A DNA stretch of 64,000 nucleotides, from positions 3,968,001 to 4,032,000 of the forward strand of contig CM082584.2 of NCBI GenBank assembly GCA_040954595.2, given 5' to 3'. How positions within the stretch are numbered: the first letter of the stretch is position 1; each line of letters opens with the position of its first letter. The notes under the pieces were generated by a model. That model saw nothing but the letters and a program-made list of their open reading frames with translations, was not told the origin of the DNA and made no database searches. A program made the translations under genes and the position numbers. Shown in pieces: positions 44,234 to 55,300 of the stretch. This DNA is from Balanoglossus misakiensis. Its lineage: Eukaryota > Hemichordata.

Positions 44234-44407
44234 GTCTGGTCGTTGCTTCAACAGAAGAAAGCAATACACATTCCGCATGTATCCAATGATGACAAGAAGA
44301 CGAGTTGTGAAGCAGTTGTTCGACAATTTCTGAATTTGAATTTTGAGAAAGATAATCTGCAATCGTTTCTTGGTCAATTGATTACCATTGTTTCTCAGAA
44401 AACATGA
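44234..44407 (+). CDS. MSH5: MSH5 copy A exon 21 (terminal)
   Basis: It encodes VWSLLQQKKAIHIPHVSNDD through VSQKT and TGA. The acceptor is GATTACAG; phase 0. The position and length match the variable C-terminal tail of MSH5 after the ATPase domain. Confidence 0.85.
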   Translation, partial: VWSLLQQKKAIHIPHVSNDDKKTSCEAVVRQFLNLNFEKDNLQSFLGQLITIVSQKT

Positions 44408-44860
44408 ATTTTGATATAAAGTTTTGCCCGGGAAAGATCCTTATCTCCACATCTGTGCTCATAAACGATGCATTTTACCATCAATATTTTAGTGTGATAA
44501 AATCAAAATACCTATGTACCTGGAAAATCTAAGTATATATAATGCAGAGATCATCAAGCCAAAACGAATGCATCCATTGTGAATCTAGCAGATACACTTT
44601 GTTCACTGTTTAACAGGAGTTTGGTATTTGAAAATGTCGCTTGTAAAATATACCACTCTTTGTGTAGTGTTTTCAAAGTACTGGCATAAAGTACATAGAA
44701 ACTGTCGAAGTACACATTAAAAAAATACTGTTTTAACCACTGTTTGTGGGTTCTATATGCATGATACAAGGTCCATCACTCAAGTTCCACACTTCCATTC
44801 ACCAGAATTGTAATAAGTGTATTGCACTCCTTTTTATGCAAAACTCCAATGATCCTTTAA

Positions 44861-45043
44861 AGGTATACGGTCACCTCCAATTTACACACGCCCATATACG
44901 TCAGAAATGGTGTATTTGAGTGTTTTAAAGAGCATATGGTGGCGCTCTTTTTTCATGTGTGCACCCACTGAAAATCTGTGACTGGCTAGATCTCAATTTT
45001 CCATGGTAACTGTAGCTATATTTGTATAGGTGACTGTATACCT
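44861..45043. mobile_element. TTAA-flanked MITE with AGGTATACGGTCACCT ends, second copy
   Basis: Flanked by TTAA (44,857-44,860; 45,044-45,047), and in the opposite orientation to 35,132-35,318. Confidence 0.88.
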
Positions 45044-45610
45044 TTAATGTATTGGTGACGGAAGTCTCCCCAACCTTTGAGAACATGTCATTTACAGACT
45101 CCCGAAAGAGACAATGAGAGGCTCCATTTATTCCCATGTCAGTTTTCAATTATAATATCCTCCTGTCTTTCATGCAAAATGCATTGAACGAGAGAAAGCC
45201 TGCAGTCTCAATTTTTATGATTATCTGTTGAATTCAGGTTGATATTTACTTTCTTTATAAATAGATGACAAAAGTTTGCTATGTGGATAAGATTTTGCAG
45301 TGATTTTACTAAGGTTGGGAAACATTGGTTTTATACCCATGGGAAAATTAGGGCATTAGACTGGAAAGGTTGGTCACTGCAACTCACTGATAATCATGAT
45401 TCGTTCGTGAGAGAGGGAGAGGGAGAGGGAGGGAGGGTGGAGAGTGCCCTCAAAACAACATGTCTTTCAGTCAGACCAACCAACCAAGGATTGTAGCTTC
45501 AATCAAGTACCATATAAAACATGTGTGTCTGTCTAAGGAATTTTACTCTAGAAAAACTTCTTTGAGGTAGTGATCATCACAAATGTCAAAAGAGAATCAA
45601 CAGGGCTTAA

Positions 45611-46215
45611 AGCCCCAGTATTTCTCGTGTGCATCCATTTTTCATCATCGAAAAAAGCCCGTTTTTCCAGTACATCCATCATGGAATACTATATAATGAA
45701 GATGTAAGAAAGGTTTGGGCAATTGTAGCTACATGCAAGCCGAAAATATCGCCCGTAACACTTGAAATGATGCGCGGGTTTGTTTACAACGGAAATGTTG
45801 TACATGTCGATCAGCAAACGTGCCACTTTGACATTTTGATGGTCAGACCATTTTCGGATTTGATCTGGTTCCATCGACTGATATTTCTCCCATAAAGTTA
45901 TCTTCCCAAAATTTCGCCGAATTAGTGCGCATTTCTTCGCTGAGTCGCTTGATTTGGGGCGACCAAACCTCTTCCGCATAGATTCACATTTGAGTGCGCA
46001 TGCGCACTAGTCACGTGTGTCAACATTAGCCTGACTCACGTGACTTTCTGTCCGGACAGAAAGTCATTCTTCACTCGTTATATTGTAAATTGTATGAGTT
46101 TATCAGCAGAGCTGGGGATGATGACTGTTCGATTCAGTATCAATTATCATCTACTTTTAGAAATTATAGATGCCGTTTCAAACAAAATTTTGCCCCTACG
46201 AGAAATACTGTGGCT
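45611..46215. mobile_element. TTAA-flanked element with AGCCCCAGTATTTCTCG ends
   Basis: Ends AGCCCCAGTATTTCTCG and CGAGAAATACTGTGGCT, with TTAA at 45,607-45,610 and 46,216-46,219. It contains a perfect 16-bp palindrome (45,993-46,008) and a perfect 26-bp palindrome (46,041-46,066). Confidence 0.85.
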
Positions 46216-46535
46216 TTAAGGTTGAGATTTGAACAATCAAAATTTGATTATCCATCTTTTTTTCAATGCCATGTTGTGCACTTTGGATAAGTTGTCAGAA
46301 ATTTGAAAATGTTTAAAAGTTCTTTCATATATCGTTGATTTCAGTGACTGACATTTTGCAGTGACTGAGTTTTATATGAGTTTTTATGTTGAAAAAAACA
46401 CCCAAAGAGTTTATAACAAAATAAAATGATACAGTTCATTACAGGTGTTTTGCTCATGTATGTGGATGTATGTGATGAGGACAATTCGATGGTCATTAGA
46501 ATGAAAAAACAACAACAACAGAATGACGTTATGTG

Positions 46536-46924
46536 CTAGTCTAGAATCTATCCGTTCGTAGTCGCATTCACCCTACTACCGTCTAGGACCGCAGAACCAA
46601 AATCTAGTAAGGCCATAAAAATGGTAATTTGAATGTGAATAGTCTCCAACTGAGCAGTCTGACGTCAGAGAAGTCAATCACTTACGTTGACCGACTACTG
46701 ATTGGCCGTGAGGTGATGACGTTGAATGTTACTTATGTTTACAATGTAGCTCCGCCCCGAATGATACATAATCATGATCACGTGGTGACGCTTGACGTCA
46801 GATTGCTCAGTTGGAGACTATTCACATTCAAATTACCATTTTTATGGCCTTACTAGATTTTGGTTCTGCGGTCCTAGACGGTAGTAGGGTGAATGCGACT
46901 ACGAACGGATAGATTCTAGACTAG
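46536..46924. mobile_element. Fold-back element with 132-bp inverted arms
   Basis: Arms 46,536-46,667 and 46,793-46,924 are near-perfect complements, beginning CTAGTCTAGAATCTATCCGT. The flanks TTATGTG and TTATATG may be a 7-bp duplication with one change. The 125-bp centre is unique. Confidence 0.88.
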
Positions 46925-46971
46925 TTATATGCATGCATGTAAAAACTTGAATGGTAAGGGTTCAGCAATTG

Positions 46972-47366
46972 TTTGGGGGGGGGGTCACTTAAATTTTGAA
47001 ATCCAAAAGGGGGTCATCTTTTTTTTTTTTTGAGATGTTTAGGGGGGTCACATACTTTTGCCACCGAACTTTTGCTAGGACACCCCCTCCCATACTCACC
47101 CCCTTCATTCTTTGCCACATCTAGTGTACCAGGACAGAGTTCTTGTCACCCCACCCCACCAATGCTTACTTTGAGTGGAGTGGCAAAAGTAAAATTGGTC
47201 CTCCAAGCATTTAGTTAATTTGCTTTTGAGTTCATTAAAATGCAACTTTGAGCTCCATATTTAACAAAAATTTCTTTCCCACCCCCTTCATTCTTCACCA
47301 CATCTACCCAGGGCGGAGTACTTGCCCACCCTCCCCCACCCACCCATCCATGCTAACTTTGAGTGG
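46972..47366 (-). repeat. Truncated reverse copy of the poly-G/C TAA family
   Basis: It carries CACCCCCTTCATTCTT, GAGTTCATTAAAATGCAACT and poly-G blocks found in reverse in 3118-4210. Its outer terminal repeats are not recognisable. Confidence 0.7.
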
Positions 47367-47403
47367 CTAAAATTAAATTAAATTAAAGTTCACCTTATAT
47401 TTA

Positions 47404-47545
47404 GGGGTTATTACACGGATTTTGGTCGATAACGCGTCGTATTCGAGTGTGTCAGTATTTTGACGAGTTGCGCTTCGCAACGAGTCGAAATACGGACATC
47501 ACGAGAATGCGTCGCGTTATCGACCAAAATCCGTGTAATAACCCC
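47404..47545. mobile_element. 142-bp near-perfect palindrome with TTTA target duplication
   Basis: GGGGTTATTACACGGATTTT at the left is complemented at the right. TTTA occurs at 47,400-47,403 and 47,546-47,549. The centre is CpG-rich (GAGTTGCGCTTCGCAACGAG). Confidence 0.85.
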
Positions 47546-48977
47546 TTTATCATACATGCCTACCTATAAAACAGTACGATTTGCGAAAATGCACCGAGAA
47601 AAACAATTTCAAATTTGAACTAGGCGCTGGGATCACGGCAGTAGCCATGTTGTGACGTATGACGTGTGGGCCGTAATATAATTTTAAGGGGGTTGGCAGC
47701 TTTCATTACGATGGGCACATCCGCATTCTAAATAAACTTGTCTACGTTCTCTTTCAAAATATCATGTTAACAATTATTTCGCATTGAGAATTTCGAAGAA
47801 GTAAAAATGAAACATTCAACATGGCAAAACCGCCAGCTTTGAAAACGTTATTTCAGCTTCTAATAACCGAATTTTACAACACCCCTCTCCACTAGCGTCC
47901 TATGCCCCGTACGTCGCTCGCACGCGCAGCGAACTGTCGTGCCGCGCGTTCTCAAAAATTGTTCGAGACGCGGAGTGTAATACCGTAAAATATCGCGCTC
48001 AGTGTTATACCGTAAAATATCTTCGGGGCGAGAACAATAGAAAGTGTTAAATACAGGCGTTGCATGTATGATAAATATATATATCAATAATAGCGAAACC
48101 AGAAAGCTTCTGTTGAAAATTTTATCGTAAAAACGTACAGTCCCTATGAAAATATAGCACCATTTGATTACACTCCCCATTCCTTGAATAGGCTAATCCA
48201 CATTACGTCAGCTTAAATTATACTAAATTTAGAAAGAACGAGAACTCCCTCATACGTCATTGTAAATTTGCAGACCAATTGTTCAATTCGGGGTAAATGA
48301 CCTTTGAAAAGCTACGTCAAATCTTCCATTTACAGCTAGGACTTGGTAATCGCGGCCACTGGGTCCAAAGTTTAGGCAGTTAACACCATCTTTGGCATGT
48401 AGTTGTTTGCTTTCACGAAAGGTGAGTTTAGGTAGGCGCGGAATGGGACGTTTTGTATTCCATAGGAAATGCGATAGTGACAGGCATCGGCCATTGTGAC
48501 CTCCATGGTTCATGATCAAAGCAGAAGAATTTTGGATCGCGCGAAGGCTGTTTTGCTAATTGCTAACCATTGATGACTCAAGTCTTCAATGTTCTAGAGA
48601 TTGTAGTCGAGCTATAAAAAAAAAAAGATCCGCTTGAGCGAACGATGGTCTTGCCACCAAAACAACAACTCTCCCGGGCCCAGGCTCCTGATTCGTATTC
48701 GCATGCATTGAGGTTCCTTCTGTAGTCAGTAGCTCTCTGCGTGGCATGGGATGTGTGTCTTCCGGCGATGCTTCGAAACATCTCCGCGCCGTTTAGACAA
48801 ACAGCCCCGCCACGTAGAACTACTTCTGTGGTACCTCCATGCGTAGGGCTAGCCTCCACCACATGGAAAGCAAGATGGGTCTGTGACCTGGTACTCGATT
48901 ATGGAGTGAGATTCCCGCCAAAACAGATTAATATTCTTATTTATTTATTTATTTGCTTGTTATGTATCATCATGTTT

Positions 48978-51900
48978 TTGCAATTTATTGCAGTTGTTTG
49001 ATTATTTCAGTTTATTTTATCATTAAATTTTTTACAATATTTTTCGATCTCGTTCAGTAGTATTTTTCTTTTTATTTTATCAGTTCATCATTCAAATAAT
49101 TTACATGATTTATTTTATTATTTCTATGACTTCATTAAAGTTGACTTTTTACAAATTTAACTTCTTTTTGCATGAGTATCAGGCAAATTATTCTCTCAAT
49201 TTGTCATTTCATCCGTTCAGTCATTATTTTTCATTTCATTTCAGTTTTTCATTCAAATAATTTGCATGATTTATTTCAATGTTTCACTAAAGTTGATTTT
49301 TTAAGCATCTAATTTCTGTTATATCCTTACAATATGAAATTGTGTGTACTCAAATTACTGTCAGTTACACCAATTACCATGTCTAAAATTCTTACAAATG
49401 GCTTTGACTACCCCCCCCCCCCCCCCCCCCGGGTATATGCAACACCTAACTATAAACAAAAGAGAACAAAAGCCCTTTTTTTTTTTATAATCCAAGTTTA
49501 AGCAGTAAGTCATTTAACCCGGCGGCATCAAAAAAATAAAGCCACACCACACTTCCTACAGTCCTTTTTTCTGCAGTGGAGGTACAAAGTGCACACAAAC
49601 GACTGCACCTTAGAAGTCTAGGATGTTCTTATGCAGAGAGAAACTTTAATGTCCAGTGTCCAGTACAGAACAAATGAATGATCAAACTCACAGCTCTATA
49701 GGAGTATCTTGTATATTTATCACACGTGTATACAACATTTTATTATGGTATGCCTCATATTTGTTTACAAAAATAGCTCATAAAACTTAACTTTGTGTGG
49801 TTTACTGGGAAAACTAGTTCAAAGATATCCGTAGTGCTGGCCTAATATTTGTGTTCCAGAAAATTACGTTATATGAAATCCAGGTGGCATTGTCAAGTCT
49901 AAAATGCTTAGGAAGGCCATTGTACTGGTATAGACTCTCTCACAGCCCCTCTCGCTGTTCATGCAGGCTTATAGCCTGATTGCATGTGTCGCTACACAAC
50001 ACCATATGGGGCTTCTCCTTTGCTAAACGGTTGAGGGCGCATCAGTGAAGAGCATTGTAGTGAAACTTGGGCTGTGAGAGAGCCTAGTACTGGTAGTGCT
50101 TATAATGTAGGTACATGTATATTGTTAATGGACATTTTCACTCAAAAAGTCAAGAACATGAAAGAAAGATATTTTATTCCAGCAAAAACACTGATTGGTG
50201 ATGATGTCATTGTCAATTATTTTAAAACAGTAAGAAAATCCTCCCCCCCCCCCCCCGCACCTCCCATGTGGCACCCGTCATATATCAACCATTACTTCAA
50301 AATACAAAGCAGTCACACACTGAATGCAACTGTCAATGATGCCAGTATTTGTTTACTTGTCCACTAGCTCATGATCAACTGCCAAAAAGTGTTTGGATGT
50401 AGAAACAAGTCTTTTTCTGCAATAACCATAATAAGTTTGCAAAATCAGTACATGCTCTTGTATAGGGAATTAGCTGGGAGATGTATTAGGCTGGTGAGAG
50501 TGGAATATTGATAGTAAAGTTGAAATCATCTTCAACAGTTTTTTTCTGCAACATTTTTGTATCATGTCTGCCTTTTTCTCTCATTTGGCTATGGTGACTT
50601 ATTCACAAATATAATTTCTATCGTTTTTGTTTTTTAATACACTTCCATTTATCTATTTATGTCATTTATTGTTCTCGCTTGATTTTCCCCCTACATTTAT
50701 TTCTGTTTTTCATGTTAAAGTACAGTCCTTTTCCATGTTATCTGTTATTCTTTCGAACTTTTTAGGGTTTTTCCAAAAATTAACAATATTCTACTGTCCT
50801 GTAACTTCCTCTATTTGTAAAGTCGTGTTATTTTCAAAACTATACACTGTAATTACCATGCACTAAGCTGTTTTCTCTTTTAGTGTACAAAAAGTATGGC
50901 AAATACCATTATTTTCTTAAAAACTGAAAGTGGTTGTCTGCTCATCTCACCATGTACAGCAAATTAAGATGCTGATTGGTTAAATTGAAAAATTATCTTT
51001 TATACCTTGAGATTATATTTTCCAATTCTCCAAATTTCACATCCACATTTTAGTATAGGTTTAAAAGGACTAGTTTGCTTACTTTTAACATCTTTTTGAT
51101 CGTATTAGTTTCTTTTGATAGATGATTTATGTTGTTTGCTGAAAAATGGAAAAATCACTGCTTGTTACTATCACATTCTGTATAAACTAGTCTCATCATT
51201 CATTGAAAACCACAATCTTTTAGCGGCAACACATAGTTTCTGGGTTACAAGCCAGAGGTAGATGACTATGGCCCGTGAGAATGACCCTGTATATAGATTA
51301 TTCAACGTAATTTTGGTTTTTGCCTAAAATTAAGAGACGGAAGTATTCATTTGTTATTTCAAGTGCATTTTACAGGCCATGATCTGAGCGTTGGCAAAAA
51401 AGTCATTAGACATATTCAAGTAGAATTACATAAATAATTTCTCATAAGAATAAAATGATGAGAATAATGTCAAAAGTGGGTGACTTTGTCCCTTTTTATC
51501 ACAAAATCGTTGTCCATTCACGATTTTAAAAGTTTAGACATTGTTATGATCTGCTGAATACAACAGGATGCTTTTAATGCCTTATTATATAACAATTCTC
51601 TAGCTAAGTCCATTTTTTCCATTAGATTAAAATTCTATATCAAAACTTTTAACCATTTCCAATTCCAGTTTTTGGTTTATTTTTATATAAATTGCCATTG
51701 GTCTTGGTTTAATTCCAGATATTTTTAAAGTCAAAAAATATTTTATATAACGATTACTACAAAATTGTGACTGGGCTGCATGGTTGAATTTATATGTCTC
51801 TGGCTGCAACTGAAAAATGAATGTACCAAACATGATGACACTACAGTAAATGATATTGTAATAGCTCTTGTCTCAGGCTGTGTAAGGGGGGGGCATTAAT

Positions 51901-52190
51901 AAAATTCTTTGTTTTGCCACCTGTTTGCTGTTCATTTTTTCAGAGAAAATAAAATGCAGATTATGCTGTAGAATAAAAAAAAAACGATATTTTCCATACC
52001 GTTGACCATCCAATGAGAAACTGGGTTTATGTACTTACGCATACACTTGTATTTCTTTGTTTATTCAATTGGTGGCTGGGTAAGATTAGGGAAAATTGCT
52101 GATGGCTAACAAAGGATTTTATTTAATATGTGATCTCTTTTTTTCTGAATACCCATAACATTAACACAATACATTTTCCATATTTAGATA
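48978..52190. other. 5' flank of MSH5 copy B
   Basis: It aligns with 1-5,767 except for private insertions. It lacks the block at 2,710-4,565, which is replaced by about 460 bp of unrelated AT-rich sequence (51,411-51,868). No gene recognised. Confidence 0.6.
49931..50086. mobile_element. Mutator-like MITE with 9-bp target duplication, private to unit B
   Basis: Ends TAGACTCTCTCACAGCCC and GGGCTGTGAGAGAGCCTA. GTACTGGTA is duplicated at 49,922-49,930 and 50,087-50,095. The empty site in unit A is at 1,296-1,304. Confidence 0.9.
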
Positions 52191-52385
52191 ATGAGTGAGC
52201 AATTACCTGGTACGAGCAGAACTGGGTGTTTTCCAAGGACAAGAATCCACCAACCAGGCAACAACACTGATATGACGACTTTATCAGAGACATCAGACAA
52301 TAATGTTTTACCAGATATGTCTGAAACGGATATTGAAAACAGAAGTCAACGTCAAACTTTTAACAATGATGAGGAAGGCTCTCAG
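52191..52385 (+). CDS. MSH5: MSH5 copy B exon 1
   Basis: 65 codons ending EEGSQ with a GTACTG donor. One residue change from copy A is visible (NNTDM for NNADM). Confidence 0.8.
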
Positions 52386-55300
52386 GTACTGTATTTATAT
52401 TTATATTGTCCTTCTTCAAACTCAGTGGTCTGCATTGTTTGTAAGTGTGTAGTTATTCCACAGGGAACTCAGTAATTTTGTTATTGTTATTGTTGTTGTT
52501 ATTGTTGTTGTTGTTGTTGTTGTTGTTGTTAAGATTGGTAATAAAATTTAAAAAAAAATCAATGTGTCATTTCTTGCTATGTTTGTCGATGTTATAGATA
52601 ACTGTAAAAAAAAAACCCAACCATAATCGTGGAAAACACGACCTAGGTCGCCGAATGTCACTACCGTCTTACATACAGGCAAGGGTGGAATCCACATGCC
52701 CTGGATCTAGGCTCATGGGCCACCTTCAAGGCCCTGAAAAATCACCCCATTCACCAGCGAGCGATTAAATTATGCCACCATAGGCATTGAAATTTATCTC
52801 ACTGACCTAATTTGGGCTTCACTTCATCTATCGACCTGCAAACGAGTGGAAAAACGGCGATTTCCAAGTCGTACCCAGTCAAATTCAATCACATTTGAAT
52901 CACGCGCCCGATGGTGATGGCTCCGTTTTCTCTGCCTATTTAAATTGACCAATCGGGCGCCCTGTAAAGGCTGCCTCGGCCACCGCTCAACTCGTACGAG
53001 TACGTGTAACTGCGTTCAAAATAACGCGAAAAAAAGGAGGCGAAACCTTAAGAGTCATACAGATAAATGGATACTTCCCAACTTTGTCATAAAATCTACC
53101 ATTTTACGTCTTGAATACAGTGCAGTCGATAGTCAGAACGTACACTTCCGGGTGTTGCTCGTACGAGTTGAGCGGTGGCCGAGGCAGCCTTTACAGGGCG
53201 CCCGATTGGTCAATTTAAATAGGCAGAGAAAACGGAGCCATCACCATCGGGCGCGTGATTCAAATGTGATTGAATTTGACTGGGTACGACTTGGAAATCG
53301 CCGTTTTTCCACTCGTTTGCAGGTCGATAGATGAAGTGAAGCCCAAATTAGGTCAGTGAGATAAATTTCAATGCCTATGGTGGCATAATTTAATCGCTCG
53401 CTGGTGAATGGGGTGATTTTTCAGGGCCTTGAAGGTGGCCCATGAGCCTAGATCCAGGGCATGTGGATTCCACCCTTGCCTGTATGTAAGACGGTAGTGA
53501 CATTCGGCGACCTAGGTCGTGTTTTCCACGATTATGGTTGGGTTTTTTTTTTACAGTTATCTACAACATCGACAAACATAGCAAGAAATGACACATTGTT
53601 TTTTTTTTAAATTTTATTACCAATCTTAACAACAACAACAACAACAACAACAATAACAATAACAAAATTACTGAGTTCCCTGTGGTTATTCAAGCACATG
53701 GGTGATGCAATTTAAGTTCATTATCAGGCTGCATCGAAAATAAATTTGAAAACTATTTGGTGTTTTATGGGTTTTAGTCCACGTAGATTAGGTAATTCAA
53801 GAACGGATTGAGTAGGTCAAGTTAGATTCGTAACGTTTTTCACTCTGAAAATATCTGTGTCCCTCCAGAAACTGAACTGTTAAGTATATAAATGACATCA
53901 ACACCATTTGGTAGTTTGTACTACTGTACTATAGAAAGTAGGGACTGTCGCTATGGCTGTTTTGGATCATTCGGTCCATTTCTGTTGAGATTACAGATTC
54001 ATTATATGCAACTGTTGAGGGCGCTGTTTTCATCAGTATTTCTTGTGCTCACGATGCTGAAGTTAGTCTCGGTTTCGGATTCGGATTCGGTTTCGGATTC
54101 GGGTTCGAGAGACTGAAAGTAGTTAAGCATTTTCGAGCGACCATCGCGGTTTGGCATCTGCATTACGAGTATGAAATAACTCTGTAAAAATATGAATATA
54201 TTTGATCAAACTCTCTCGACATTATACGTATGACATTTTTGGCACCAAAACACTGTTTTTTCACATCGGAAATTGTTAAATACATATTTTATTATCGAAA
54301 AACATACTTCAATGATAGAAAGATAATATTTTGTAATATTCGGTTTGAATAAACATTTTTGGGTGAGAAAAATGTCATACATAATAAGTGCAGATTAAAT
54401 CAAATTTATTCGTGTTTTAGTAAATTAATTTTCATCCTCGTACTGCAGATGCTGAACCGCGATGGTTGCCCGAAAATGCTAAACTACATTCAGTCCCTCC
54501 AACCCGAATCCGAAACCGAATCCGAAACTGAATCCGAAACCGAATCCGAGTCTTACTTCAGTATCGTCTTGTGCTCCCTGTTTAGATATCTAGACGTACA
54601 TAGGCTCCTCTCTGAAACCTTAGTTTCAGGGAGGAACCAACATCTAGGTACAAGACTTGCAACCTCTTGGCCCCTTTGAATGTAGATTAACAAACAATGA
54701 AATCTGCCGCATGGACTATCCCCTTCCATAAACGGGTGGGGCATTTATGAATTCTGGGCTTGATCTTGAAGGTGACTAAGGGGTCAAAATGAAGCAATTG
54801 CCCCATCAACTCGGGCTTATAATTCCTTGGCAAACCCCTCCCCCCCCCCCCCACATTTGTCCTGTATCGCCCGAAGTGGGCTCCCTTGGGGATAAGATTA
54901 CATCGACTGCTGCATCAGAGGTCCAGTGTTCTCCCCAGGAATTTCTGACAGAGTGGTGGCTAATTTACATAACAATATTGATAATTGTTATGTTAAAGAG
55001 TTTCTATTGTTTTCCAAAAATTACAGAGTGTTGGCCGTGCTCTGAAATTGCTCTGGGGAGAACACTACAAGGGGGTCATATTGCATTGTCTGATTGCTAA
55101 TGTCACCATACATGTCTGAATTTAATCAAGCAAGAACTATTATCTGTTAGTCTTGAAAATTTGTTATTCTGCATTTTCATAGATCATTATGAGTGTGATA
55201 TGGGGTGGAGGTAAAGTTGGACTGGCTTATTATGACACTGAGACATGCCATATTCATCTGATGATGGACATTGCAGAATCTGATGATTTTCCAATGACTA

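Larger units (their letters stand above)
5768..44407 (+). pseudogene. MSH5: MSH5 copy A: complete 21-exon meiotic MutS homologue, broken in exon 19 by a transposon
   Basis: MSH5 pairs with MSH4 as a sliding clamp that stabilises meiotic recombination intermediates and promotes crossovers; it acts in the nucleus and lacks the mismatch-recognition domain. All 21 exons can be placed with matching splice phases, giving about 853 codons, close to the roughly 830 residues usual for the family. Recognisable blocks include [13 protein letters not shown] (exon 2), ELDAILGD (15), the Walker A loop TGPNSSGKS (17), the MutS signature region [15 protein letters not shown] (18) and the Walker B/D-loop text LLDEFGKGT (19). 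An 831-bp transposon (41,056-41,886) splits exon 19 just before Walker B, and read-through meets a stop at 41,279-41,281. Otherwise the frame is intact, so the break looks recent. Intron 7 (about 18 kb) holds the Ngaro element and the TRIM-Deltex gene. It could be a null allele rather than a fixed pseudogene. Confidence 0.8.
44408..48977. other. Intergenic stretch between unit A and unit B, rich in fold-back elements
   Basis: No confident gene. Named elements are at 44,861, 45,611, 46,536, 46,972 and 47,404. The CpG-rich stretch at about 47,880-48,060 and the non-repetitive 48,190-48,930 hold only short minus-strand frames (for example 48,283-48,519) with no family I recognise; a promoter or 5' exon there is possible but unsupported. 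Confidence 0.5.

Noticed and set aside
47860-48180. 106-codon minus-strand frame
   Set aside because: It overlaps repeat-like CpG sequence with internal duplicated text (ACCGTAAAATAT) and has no family resemblance.
48283-48862. Minus-strand genes in the CpG-richer stretch between units
   Set aside because: The frames of 78 and 94 codons show no recognisable family, splice pattern or conservation partner.
52458-53685. Transib/RAG-like element (CACAGGG near the end, 5-bp duplication)
   Set aside because: The end is CCACAGGG; shifting the boundary to CACAGGG destroys the 5-bp duplication, and the heptamer does not match the CACAGTG-type consensus.
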